Part shown: positions 39,730 through 48,700 of the stretch, in pieces
Position numbering within the stretch: the first letter of the stretch is position 1
Layout: every line of letters begins with the position of its first letter
Assembly: GCA_964611095.1 (NCBI GenBank)
Contig: CAZSWJ010000002.1
Location: forward strand, 39,232 to 103,231
Direction: 5' to 3'
Origin: CAZKJL01 sp964611095
GTDB taxonomy: Bacteria > Patescibacteriota > Gracilibacteria > Peribacterales > Peribacteraceae
DNA: 64,000 bases
Made by a program: the position numbers and the translations under genes
The notes under the pieces: model-generated
The model's input: only the letters and a program-made list of their open reading frames with translations
Databases searched by the model: none
What the model was told of the DNA's origin: nothing

Positions 39730-40386
39730 TTAACCTGCGGCGGATGCGGGCGCGGTGGGAGCCACGCTGCCCAAAATGTCACCGGGTGCGGACGCCACGT
39801 CCGCGGGAGCGGCATCGGCGAGAGCGGCTTCGGGTGCAAGATCGGAAGCGGTTTTGCCCGCATCAATGGAACCGCTCGGGGTGGAATTCAGAACGTCGAC
39901 GGGGTCGGGAACGACGGACGGGGCCTCTTCTCCGGCGGCTGCCGTGGGTGATGCGAGTGCGTCACTCGGAGCGGAGGCGGGAGCCTTTCCCGGTCCGCGG
40001 AACGGAGCGCTGAGTGCGCCCGAGACTCCTTCGATACCCGTGGCCGCGGCATTGCCGAGAGCCTCGCCGCCGGGACCGAAGACTGCTCCGCCTTTTCTCA
40101 CCGTATCGCCTGCGAATTTGCCACCGGCATCGATGCCGTCGGCGACGTTGTTTCCCGTTTGCCGCACAGCTTCGTTTCCGTTGAACGGATCGACACCGAA
40201 CGTACCGCAGAAATTTTTGGCCTTATCGAGTCCGCCATTCATCGTGTTCGACGTTTGTATCGCATGATCACGACGCGGGCTGATCAAATCGGTAACCGCA
40301 AGACCGTTCAAGATATCAGCTTTCTCGACCCCTTTCAGCGAATCTTTTTGGGTGGGAGCCGCGGAATTTTCGGGCGCGGAATTCAT
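39730..40386 (-). CDS. Ala/Gly/Pro-rich hypothetical protein, 218 aa
   Basis: ATG 40386 (MNSAPENSAAP) is the probable start. The N-terminal about 60 residues contain a hydrophilic helical part (KDSLKGVEKADILNGLAVTD). The centre has a glycine-rich KAGDTVRKGGAVFGPGGEALG-like region. The C-terminal half is low-complexity Ala/Pro/Ser/Asp and likely disordered. No membrane segment. Part of the four-gene unit upstream of the HerA/VirB4-like ATPase. Function unknown. Confidence 0.6.
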   Translation of the reverse strand: MNSAPENSAAPTQKDSLKGVEKADILNGLAVTDLISPRRDHAIQTSNTMNGGLDKAKNFCGTFGVDPFNGNEAVRQTGNNVADGIDAGGKFAGDTVRKGGAVFGPGGEALGNAAATGIEGVSGALSAPFRGPGKAPASAPSDALASPTAAAGEEAPSVVPDPVDVLNSTPSGSIDAGKTASDLAPEAALADAAPADVASAPGDILGSVAPTAPASAAG

Positions 40387-40456
40387 TGATGGTCCCTTTT
40401 CAGAAACGATGAAGCACAAGCGATTCTCCGCAAAGACAAGCCGTGAAGGAAATGTG

Positions 40457-40828
40457 TTAGGCAGCAAGGGTCTTGGTGGGAATGCTCATTTCTTTCTCAA
40501 GTTTATCGATGACCGGAGCCTCGTCTTTGGCGCGATCGATTTTCTCGGTGAGTTCATACGCGCCGTGAATCGCTTTGTACACCTCGCCTTGCTTCTGCGT
40601 TTTCCATGCCTCGTAACGACGATCGTATTCGTCTCGTGCGGCGTCGTACCGAGCGGCGCGCGCTTTGGTTTGCTCCGGAGTTTCGTTCTTATATTTCTCA
40701 TCCAACTTCTTTGAACCCTTGCTCGTCAGATCTTCATCGATCTCGCCCATGATGTTGTCATAGACTTCGAGTCCTCCCGGAATGTCCGGGCGGGGAATCT
40801 TTTCGATGGCGATGTCGATGTTTGCCAT
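40457..40828 (-). CDS. Hypothetical protein, 123 aa
   Basis: Small charged, helical, soluble protein (MANIDIAIEKIPRPDIPGGL start) with alternating Lys/Arg and Glu/Asp, e.g. around ETPEQTKARAARYDAARDEY. A coiled coil is likely. It lies 18 bp after the preceding gene and about 70 bp before the next. No family was recognised. Confidence 0.65.
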   Translation of the reverse strand: MANIDIAIEKIPRPDIPGGLEVYDNIMGEIDEDLTSKGSKKLDEKYKNETPEQTKARAARYDAARDEYDRRYEAWKTQKQGEVYKAIHGAYELTEKIDRAKDEAPVIDKLEKEMSIPTKTLAA

Positions 40829-40846
40829 AGCGATGAAGGCAATATG

Positions 40847-41803
40847 TTAAATGATGTCTTCGAACGGCCCGTCATCCATGCCGTACGCAGGAGCCGGAGG
40901 CGGGGCAAATCGGTACATGCCCTGTCGGCCGCTGCCCCGCATCGGGAGCACCGAGTAGTTGCCGGACGGCGAAATGTAGTCGGCGCCGTTCCTGTTCACG
41001 TGGCTTCGGTAGGCCACATCGGTGGCGCTGAGGTACGGACGGAACGCGCGGTCGAAATCGAAGTACGGACCCATGGCGAAACGAGCGGTGGCGCGGCTTC
41101 TGGACTGCCAGCGAGCCAGCTCCATGTTGTTCCTGGCCCACGTGTAGCGGCGGGCTTCGGCTTCCATTTGGTAGCGCACGAAACGCTGACGTTCGAACAT
41201 CGCCTCGCGGTACCCCGGGAGGAAGGTGTCGACGGGAGCGCCGTACATGCGACGCGGTCCGTAATCGGCGGTGTCGCGCCACACGGCGTAGTCTTCCATC
41301 AAGCTCATTCTGCTCGTGGGGCCGAGATGGAACGCATCCATGGCACGACGTGAAGCCGCTTCTCCGCGGAGAACGTCGCCGTCACGAAGACGGTTACGCA
41401 CTCCTCCGACGAGTTCACGCTGACGTGCTTCCAAACTGATGCGGCTGCGCGGAGCGCGCTCCCTCGCCTCTCGTCCGATGACGGATTCCCTGCCGTTGCC
41501 GCGCAGACGAGCTTCCTCGCGGATATTGCCCCTCCCGGAACGGAACGTTCCGAGCATGCGGTTTCGAGCTTCATCGCGGATGCTGCGACCACCCTTGGCC
41601 GAACCTTCAGGTACGCCTTCGGTGCCGCGGGAATTTGCTTCGTCACGGACGCTGCGACGACCGGCTGAAAAACCGGTGCGTGAACTTGCTTCATCGCGGA
41701 GGCTTCGGAAATCGACGGGCTGCTCGCGGTCACCGCGGGAGCGTGCTTCATCACGGATGTCGCGACGGAAACCGTCGGGACCGGAGCGGGGAAAGTTCGG
41801 CAT
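40847..41803 (-). CDS. Arg-rich repeat protein with [IVL]RDEAxxR units, 318 aa
   Basis: The N-terminal about 130 residues contain at least five short repeats of the form RxxRDEAxSR: DIRDEARSR, SLRDEASSR, SVRDEANSR, SIRDEARNR and NIREEARLR. A degenerate set around GREARERAPRSRISLEARQR follows. The C-terminal half is Tyr/Arg/Met/Pro-rich (YGPRRMYGAPVDTFLPGY) and ends in an acidic tail. No membrane segment or signal. It is strongly basic, so nucleic-acid or acidic-polymer binding is conceivable, but this is inference. It sits 8 bp after the 107-aa gene in the unit controlled by the promoter at 42160-42188. Confidence 0.65.
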   Translation of the reverse strand: MPNFPRSGPDGFRRDIRDEARSRGDREQPVDFRSLRDEASSRTGFSAGRRSVRDEANSRGTEGVPEGSAKGGRSIRDEARNRMLGTFRSGRGNIREEARLRGNGRESVIGREARERAPRSRISLEARQRELVGGVRNRLRDGDVLRGEAASRRAMDAFHLGPTSRMSLMEDYAVWRDTADYGPRRMYGAPVDTFLPGYREAMFERQRFVRYQMEAEARRYTWARNNMELARWQSRSRATARFAMGPYFDFDRAFRPYLSATDVAYRSHVNRNGADYISPSGNYSVLPMRGSGRQGMYRFAPPPAPAYGMDDGPFEDII

Positions 41804-41811
41804 AAAAAGGA

Positions 41812-42135
41812 TTAGGAAATTTGATCTTCAATGGATTTGAGGTGCATGTCGTCACGAGACTGACTCGATTGCATCTTCGCATTGTGGCGAATTGAAGCCA
41901 AAATCGAGCCTTCCACATTCTCGTCGGATTCGGCGTCTTCCAGTGCGCGCTCAAAGATGAAGAACGCACCGTCGTAGTCCTGCATGCGGAGCTCAAATTC
42001 ATCGTCGGTCTCATTCGGACGACGCTTCATCGATGCCTGAATATTGGCCGAAACGAGATCGTCGTTGATCGGACGCATCATCGCATCGTAGAGCGACGTT
42101 GCTTCTGCCTCGGTCAAAACGGGTGTGGCGAGCAT
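41812..42135 (-). CDS. Hypothetical protein, 107 aa
   Basis: Small acidic helical protein starting MLATPVLTEAEATSLYDAMM. It contains KRRPNETDDEFELRMQDYDGAFF in pieces and no membrane segment or known motif. First gene of a four-gene unit behind a TTGATA/TATAAT promoter and a 24-nt AC-rich leader. Function unknown. Confidence 0.65.
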   Translation of the reverse strand: MLATPVLTEAEATSLYDAMMRPINDDLVSANIQASMKRRPNETDDEFELRMQDYDGAFFIFERALEDAESDENVEGSILASIRHNAKMQSSQSRDDMHLKSIEDQIS

Positions 42136-42159
42136 TGTGTGTTGTTTGTAGTTTATATT

Positions 42160-42188
42160 ATTATAACACTTTTTTTAATTTTTATCAA
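42160..42188 (-). promoter_or_regulatory. Strong promoter for the four-gene unknown cluster
   Basis: Minus strand: TTGATA (42188-42183), 17-nt A-rich spacer, TATAAT (42165-42160). It overlaps the stop of the upstream RlpA-like gene. The leader to ATG 42135 is about 18-24 nt. Confidence 0.85.
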
Positions 42189-43258
42189 GAACCCTCCGCA
42201 GAGCCGCAATCAACGGTTTGCATCGTCATTTCGCGTACACGGCCTTCCTTTGTACCCACGATGAAGCGGTAGAAACCGGGGATGCTGGGCGTGATGTCGA
42301 ACGATTCTCCTTTCGTGACCCACGTCTGCACGTCGGTCCGCGTGCCGTCGGGGTAGACGACGTTGCGAACGACGAAGGAACTGTCGGAGCTGAGTGACAG
42401 CGTTCTGCCGAGTGCGAAGAAGTGCGGGATGCCGGGGCGCAAGCGGACGTCCCTCGTGATGCGTTGCTGCGAACGACGGTCCTCGCAACCTCCGACGACA
42501 TTCGAATCACCGAGACGCTCGAACGTAGCCCGGATCACTCCTTTGCTCCGTTCCGCGATGGTGGTGAACGAACCCAAGCTCAAGTCCATGTCGCGACCTT
42601 GGACGTACGGTCCGCGATCGTTGATACGCACGACGACGCTCTTGCCGTTTTCCACGTTCGTGACTTTCACGAGCGTGTTGCCGGGGAACGTGCGGTGCGC
42701 GGCGGTGAGCGCGTACATGTCGAACCCTTCGCCGAACGCCGTGCCTTTGCCGTGGAATTTCTCGGAGTAGAGGCTCACTTCGTGTTCCTCGGCCATGAGC
42801 TTTGCATCGACGGTGCGCATGAGCGCAAGCAGTTGCTCTTTCGTCATCGATGATGCCTCCGTGTCGTACGAAATGCCGTAGTGCTCGGCGAGCGCGGGCA
42901 CCTGTTCGGGCTCCGGAAGCTTGGAAAGCAAGCGACCGCCGTTCGCATCGAGCGGCTCCACGCTGCGCGTGCGGAAAATCCATCGGAGAGCATCGGACGG
43001 AGCGATGGGTGAATCGGGATAAAAATTCTCCACGGAGTCATCGAGGAGTCCGCGTGCTTTGGCGTACGTGATGACGTCGTACCCCGTGCTTCCCTTTTTG
43101 ACGTCCGCATACGGAGTTTCGCGCGTGCTCTCGACGGGACGGCTCGTGCTCTTCCAAATGAGCTCGAATCCTTCGGCTCGCGTCATGGAATTTTCCGCAG
43201 CAAATGCGGAAAAAGGGCACAGAAGAGAACCGATGACGAGAGCAGCGGCAAAGCGCAT
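42185..43258 (-). CDS. RlpA-like double-psi beta-barrel cell-wall protein with SLH-like N-terminus, 357 aa
   Basis: Signal peptide (MRFAAALVIGSLLCPFSAFA). The N-terminal region carries SLH-like features (SMTRAEGFELIWKST, PYADVKKGSTGYDVITYAKA, FYPDSPIAPSDALRWIF). The RlpA-type DPBB domain follows: EVSLYSEKFHGKGTAFGE, AAHRTFPGNTLVKVTNVENG and RINDRGPYVQGRDMDLSLG in order. In RlpA this fold cleaves or binds denuded glycan strands at the septum. The C-terminal about 110 residues have three Cys and look like a beta domain of unknown type. Start ATG 43258; TACAGT lies 9 nt upstream. Probable peptidoglycan-active envelope protein. Confidence 0.88.
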   Translation of the reverse strand: MRFAAALVIGSLLCPFSAFAAENSMTRAEGFELIWKSTSRPVESTRETPYADVKKGSTGYDVITYAKARGLLDDSVENFYPDSPIAPSDALRWIFRTRSVEPLDANGGRLLSKLPEPEQVPALAEHYGISYDTEASSMTKEQLLALMRTVDAKLMAEEHEVSLYSEKFHGKGTAFGEGFDMYALTAAHRTFPGNTLVKVTNVENGKSVVVRINDRGPYVQGRDMDLSLGSFTTIAERSKGVIRATFERLGDSNVVGGCEDRRSQQRITRDVRLRPGIPHFFALGRTLSLSSDSSFVVRNVVYPDGTRTDVQTWVTKGESFDITPSIPGFYRFIVGTKEGRVREMTMQTVDCGSAEGS

Positions 43259-43279
43259 GACTCGGTGACTGTAGCACAG

Positions 43280-44656
43280 TTAGAGGGCCTTGATTCCATC
43301 GGCACGCACCGATTTCCAGGCAACGTCCAGTGCTTCGGAATGTACGAATGTTTTGGTCGCCGGACCGAAGACTCCCGCTCCTTTCGCTCTCGCAGTCGCG
43401 ATGATTTTTCTGTCAATCTGATACGCGATAAGCGCCCTTTCGGTGTGAGGACCGAATGTCCCCGTAATGTCGGACGACTTCAGATAGCCGCGGCCTGACA
43501 AGAACGCTTGAAGCGTTTTGACGTCTTTTCCTTTGCTTCCTTTTGAAAGTTGCTTTCCCGGAATACCCTCATCTTTCACTTTCGCGGCAACGGTCATTTT
43601 TACAGCGAGTGTCTTGGCCTTCGCTGCAACGACTTTTCCTTTCCACGCCTTGAGAACGGCGGCTTTGGTAACCGGCCCGATGCGACCCGCTCCTTCATCG
43701 GTGCGATGCTCGATGACGCCTCTGTCCATCTGGAACGAAACGACGGCCTGCCTCATGTCATGATCGAACTCGCCGTCCGTACGGCCGCGATAGTAACCCA
43801 AGTAGCGGAGCAACTTCTGGGCTTGCTTCACATCGGTGCCGTTGCCGCCTTCGGCAAGACCGACGTTCAGCGCGGGCAGATTTTTATCCGTCAACTGCGT
43901 GGAGCTCAGAAGTGCGGCTACCGTCATGGTGTCGACGGCCGTTCCGTCTCCGGAAATGGCGTTTTCTTGCTGAAATTTCTTGAGAGCCGCCTGCGTTGCT
44001 GGCCCAAAAAATCCATTGGGCTCTTCATCAAAATATCCCTGATCCCTGAGTATCTCCTGAAGTTTGCGGGCACCGGACGACTTATCTCCGCTCTGGGCGG
44101 CAAGCAGCATCGTCGATGCATCCGGCCTGGGAAGCGAAGCGAGCAACGACAGATCGACGGGGACGATGGAGAGATCCATGCGTTCTCCGGGAGCCTGGCT
44201 TCCTACGGGATAGACGGTTCCTTTGATGCGACGAGCACCCCATGCCAAGGCGCGCGCCAGACCTTCTTCACCGGAACCCATCCAAATGTCGATGCGATGA
44301 AGATCGTCTCCCCACTCCACGATGCGGCCGCCGCGGTCATGCACGGTGCCGATACCGAGCCCCGGCAAATCGACGACTGTTCCGAAATCGTACGTCGGAG
44401 GACCGGCGAGCATTCCGGCATAGACGGGCGTTCCATCGGCTCCGGCGATTCCTTTGCCATTGAATTCAATCTCTTCCTCGTAGTCGCCGCGAAAGTATGC
44501 GCTTTGTCCCGGAAGCGGCGAGTAGTAGGCCGTCACCACGAATTCCTGCACGAAAGGTTTTTCAGCCGCATACACCGGAGACACGAGCGAACCGACCATG
44601 GACGTCATGACGACCGCTGCCGGATACAATCGAAGTCGGAGAAATTCGAGGTACAT
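43280..44656 (-). CDS. 3D-domain protein with three peptidoglycan-binding repeats, 458 aa
   Basis: ATG 44656 (MYLEFLRLRLYP) begins a signal peptide ending near AAE. The 3D (DPBB-type) domain follows, with VTAYYSPLPGQSAYFRGDYE at about 31-50 and the Asp-rich catalytic set GTVHDRGGRI, DDLHRIDIWMG. Three PG_binding_1 repeats come next (SSGARKLQEILRDQGYF, GTDVKQAQKLLRYLGYY, GKDVKTLQAFLSGRGYL). Lys/Ala-rich linkers separate them. Probable exported muralytic or wall-binding protein. Preceded by a TTCAAA-17-TACAAT promoter with a leader of about 33 nt. It lies 21 bp upstream of the RlpA-like gene on the same strand. Confidence 0.88.
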   Translation of the reverse strand: MYLEFLRLRLYPAAVVMTSMVGSLVSPVYAAEKPFVQEFVVTAYYSPLPGQSAYFRGDYEEEIEFNGKGIAGADGTPVYAGMLAGPPTYDFGTVVDLPGLGIGTVHDRGGRIVEWGDDLHRIDIWMGSGEEGLARALAWGARRIKGTVYPVGSQAPGERMDLSIVPVDLSLLASLPRPDASTMLLAAQSGDKSSGARKLQEILRDQGYFDEEPNGFFGPATQAALKKFQQENAISGDGTAVDTMTVAALLSSTQLTDKNLPALNVGLAEGGNGTDVKQAQKLLRYLGYYRGRTDGEFDHDMRQAVVSFQMDRGVIEHRTDEGAGRIGPVTKAAVLKAWKGKVVAAKAKTLAVKMTVAAKVKDEGIPGKQLSKGSKGKDVKTLQAFLSGRGYLKSSDITGTFGPHTERALIAYQIDRKIIATARAKGAGVFGPATKTFVHSEALDVAWKSVRADGIKAL

Positions 44657-44689
44657 GACGTGTGTGTTTGTGTGTGAATAAATCCGCTT

Positions 44690-44718
44690 ATTGTAGCAGA
44701 AAAACACCATTGTTTGAA
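44690..44718 (-). promoter_or_regulatory. Promoter for the 3D-domain gene
   Basis: Minus strand: TTCAAA (44718-44713), 17-nt spacer, TACAAT (44695-44690). Confidence 0.75.
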
Positions 44719-44772
44719 GCCTGCAAAGGGACGAATTTGCAATGGATGGCTCTCAGACTCAACGGAGAAATA

Positions 44773-44800
44773 TGGACAGCACATCGAAATATTGTACGAT
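44773..44800 (+). promoter_or_regulatory. Leaderless-type promoter for the gene at 44807
   Basis: TGGACA (44773-44778), 16-nt spacer, TACGAT (44795-44800), then 6 nt to ATG 44807. An in-frame upstream ATG (44714) lies before the promoter and is unlikely. Confidence 0.7.
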
Positions 44801-44806
44801 CGCACC

Positions 44807-45703
44807 ATGCCGGAACGCGAATCAGACACACCGAATGCCGACGTTCCGCGCGCTCAACGGTACTACGAGGCGCTCACCGCCATCGATGCCCGCGGAGGCA
44901 GGCCGACGACGGAGCTTGCGCGGAAACTTTTTGAAAGCATTCCCGTGGAACAGCGATCGGAGCGCATTCCCGCATTCCTGGAAGAGTGGGGATGGGAAGA
45001 ATTCATGGAACCGGTGTACGAAGAATTCGTCGGCATCAACAAACGTGAGATCGCATCGTTCCACGGCATCGCCATCCGCAATCCCGACGGCGCCGACGAT
45101 GAACTGCCGGTCCATCCGAGGGGACATCAATTCATCGTGCTCAAGGAGTTCAGGCAACGCAGCGCCACGGGCTTGGTTCGGTGGAGCGACATCGATCCGA
45201 ATGCACTGAAGCGACCGAACGCCGTCACCGTGATGAGGCCCGATGAAATTGCGAAAACACCGGAGCAGGAATTCGTGGTCCGGCAGATCAACGAGGCATT
45301 TGTGGAAATTCAAGTTGCGGCCCTGGAAGCCATTCGTTTGCTCACGATGTCCAAAGATCGACGCGAGAAGAGGTTGAAGTATCCGCATCTCAATTCTCCG
45401 GAATTGATCGATGCCGTCACCGACCATCATGCCGCACAATCATGCTATCAACAGGTGTGCGCGACACGCGCAAAGTTGCTCGCGGCGGTTCATTTGAGTG
45501 CGCTCGGTGCCGCGGTCTACGAACCCGAACCCCAGCATGTGGAGTACACCGCGATGGGTCTTCGCTGCGAGCTGGAGGACGTGTACGCGAAAGTCCCCCA
45601 GGAAATTTGGGACATCGAACATGCATGGACGACAAGACTGGTTCGCTGGCTGAGGTCCGTCGGCGAGATGTTGCATCAATGGAGCGACCGACTCGGACGC
45701 TGA
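44807..45703 (+). CDS. Hypothetical protein, 298 aa
   Basis: Soluble protein starting MPERESDTPNADVPRAQRYY. Helical, with acidic N-terminus and regions such as EQRSERIPAFLEEWGWEEFM and ALEAIRLLTMSKDRREKRLK. No membrane segment, signal or recognised fold. ATG 44807 was chosen from the promoter spacing. It is followed 49 bp later by carB on the same strand, which has its own promoter. Function unknown. Confidence 0.72.
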   Translation: MPERESDTPNADVPRAQRYYEALTAIDARGGRPTTELARKLFESIPVEQRSERIPAFLEEWGWEEFMEPVYEEFVGINKREIASFHGIAIRNPDGADDELPVHPRGHQFIVLKEFRQRSATGLVRWSDIDPNALKRPNAVTVMRPDEIAKTPEQEFVVRQINEAFVEIQVAALEAIRLLTMSKDRREKRLKYPHLNSPELIDAVTDHHAAQSCYQQVCATRAKLLAAVHLSALGAAVYEPEPQHVEYTAMGLRCELEDVYAKVPQEIWDIEHAWTTRLVRWLRSVGEMLHQWSDRLGR

Positions 45704-45714
45704 AAAAACGACGT

Positions 45715-45743
45715 TTGCATACCGACCTCGGCATCGCTACCAT
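45715..45743 (+). promoter_or_regulatory. Near-leaderless promoter for carB
   Basis: TTGCAT (45715-45720), 17-nt spacer, TACCAT (45738-45743), then 9 nt to ATG 45753. Expected leader 0-3 nt. Confidence 0.65.
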
Positions 45744-45752
45744 CTCGCAGAC

Positions 45753-48700
45753 ATGACGAGCGCTCCGAACATCGGCGCCCAGTCGTCCGCTCAGGACGGG
45801 GGTGCTAATTTTCAAAAATCCGGCGCTCCGGAGATCAAGACGATTCTGCTCCTGGGATCGGGCGCACTCAAAATCGGCGAGGCCGGCGAGTTCGATTATT
45901 CGGGCAGCCAGGCCATCAAAGCATTCAAAGAGGAAGGGAAGCGCGTCGTCCTCATCAACCCCAACATCGCCACGAACCAAACGAGCTGGGGTCTCGCCGA
46001 CCGCGTGTACTTCCTGCCCGTGCAACCATCGTTCGTGGAACAGATCATCGTCGCCGAAAAGCCCGATGCCATCGCGCTGAGCTTCGGCGGACAGACGGCA
46101 CTGAACTGCGGCGTCGCGCTCGAGGAGCAGGGAATTCTGGCCAAATACGGAGTCAAAGTCCTCGGTACGTCCGTGGATGCCATCAGAAAAACGGAAGACC
46201 GCGCGCTCTTCAACGCCGAACTCAATGCCATCAATGTCTCGGTCCCCCGCTCCATCGCTTGCACATCTCTGGACGAAGCGCGCAAGGCCGTGGAAAAAAT
46301 CGGCTTGCCCGTGATGATCCGCGCCGCGTTCGCACTCGGCGGCAAAGGCAGCGGCAGAGCAGGTACAAAAGAGAAGGCCGATGAAATTCTGAAAGTCGCG
46401 TTCGTGGAATCGCCGCAGGTTCTCGTGGAAGAAGATCTGACGGGCTGGAAGGAACTGGAGTACGAAGTGGTGCGGGACTGCACGGACAACTGCATCACGG
46501 TCTGCAACATGGAGAACATCGACCCGCTCGGCATTCACACGGGTGAATCCATCGTCGTGGCTCCGAGCCAGACGCTCGACAACGAGGATTACCAGATGCT
46601 CCGCTCCATCGCCCTCAAAGTGATCCGCCACCTGGGCATCGTCGGTGAGTGCAACATCCAATACGCACTGCACCCCAAGAGCCGCACGTACCGCGTCATC
46701 GAAGTGAACGCGCGCCTCAGCCGCAGTTCGGCTCTCGCTTCCAAGGCCACGGGTTACCCGCTGGCATTCGTGGCCGCCAAGCTCGCACTCGGGTACTCGC
46801 TCCCCGAGATCAAGAACTCCATCACGCAGGTCACGTGCGCCGACTTCGAACCGTCGCTCGACTACGTCGCCATCAAGATGCCGCGCTGGGACCTGAAGAA
46901 ATTCAACTTCGTGAGTACGGAGATCAGCACCGAGATGAAGTCCGTCGGCGAAGTGATGGCACTCGGCCGCACGTTCGAGGAAGCTCTGCAGAAAGCCACG
47001 CGCATGCTCAACATCGGTGCCGCGGGGCTCTTCCCCGCTCCCGTGAAAATCGCGCACAAGGAACTGAAGAATGAAATGAAAATCCCGAGCCCGGGTCGCA
47101 TCTTCGCGGTGGCCGAGGCACTCGCCGCCGAGTGGACGCCCGAGGAGATCAACATTCTCACGGGCATCGATCGATGGTTCCTCGAGCGCATCAAGCACTG
47201 CGCCGACGTGAAGCACGAAGTGTTCCAGAGCAAATCCAAGACGCTGGAGTACGACCTGGTGGAAAAGGCCAAGCGGTGCGGATTCTCGGACAAATCCATC
47301 GCCATCCTCCGCGGAGAGAAGGAGGAAGAGGTGACGGCCGAACGCCTGAAGCTCGGGATCGTCCCGTGCGTGAAGCAGATCGACACGCTCGCCGGCGAAT
47401 TCCCCGCGCAGACGAACTACTTGTACATGACGTACAACGCCAAAGAGAGCGACACGAAATTCGAACAGGGTGCGGGCCAGAAACCGCGCGCCATCGTCAT
47501 CGGCGGCGGGCCGTACTCCATCGGTTCGTCCGTGGAGTTCGACTGGTGCTGCGTGCAGTCGGTGCGTGAACTCATGGCGCAGGGCTACGAAGTGACGATG
47601 ATCAACAGCAACCCGGAGACCGTGAGCACGGACTACGACGAGTGCGACGAGTTGTTCTTCGATGAACTCACGCTCGAGCGCGTGATGGACGTCGTGCGCC
47701 TCGTGAAGCCCGAAGGTGTCGTCGTCTCCATGGGCGGACAGATCCCGAACTCGCTCGCGCTCAAGCTCGCCAAAGAAGGAGTGCCGATTCTGGGCACCTC
47801 GCCGACGGACATCGACAAAGCCGAAGATCGCCACAAGTTCAGCAGCCTGCTCGATGAGCTCGGCGTGGACCAGCCCGAGTGGAAGGAATTCGCCGACCTG
47901 GCTTCTGCCAAGCAATTCGCCAAGACCGTGGGCTTCCCCGTCATCGTACGCCCGAGCTACGTGCTGTCGGGTGCCGCCATGACCGTGGTGATGAACGAAG
48001 AGGACTTGAAGGAATTCATCGAGGAAGCGACGGAACTCAGCAAAGAAGCACCCGTCGTCATTTCCAAATTCGAGACCGATGCCAAGGAAATCGATTTCGA
48101 CGGCGTGTCGCAGGACGGAAAACTGCTCCTCTACGCCATCGGCGAACACGTGGAGAACGCCGGCGTGCACTCGGGTGACGCAACGATCGTGCTCCCGCCG
48201 CAGCGCGTGAACATCGAGACGTTCCGCCGCATGAAGGTCATCGCGAAGAAGATCTCGAAGAGCTTGAACATCTCGGGTCCGTTCAATATTCAGTTCATCG
48301 CCAAGAACAACCGTCTCAAGGTGATCGAGTGCAACCTCCGCGCCAGCCGCAGCTTCCCCTTTGCGAGCAAGGTGACGGGCGTGAACTTCGCCAAGCTCGC
48401 AACCGAGGCGCTGCTCAAGAAAGCCCCGACACACCTCAAGTACCAGACGCTGGACTTGGATCACGTGGGCGTGAAGGCCGCGCAGTTCAGCTTCACACGT
48501 CTCAAGGGAGCCGACCCGCGCTTGGGTGTGGAAATGGCGAGCACGGGAGAAGTGGCATGTTTCGGTATGACGATGGAACAGGCACTCTTGCTCTCGCTCA
48601 AAGCGATCGGATTCGTGTCGCCGAGGAAGAATATTTTGATCACCATCGGAAAGCTGGAAGACAAAATCGCGCTGCTCCCCACGATCGAGATTCTCAAGTC

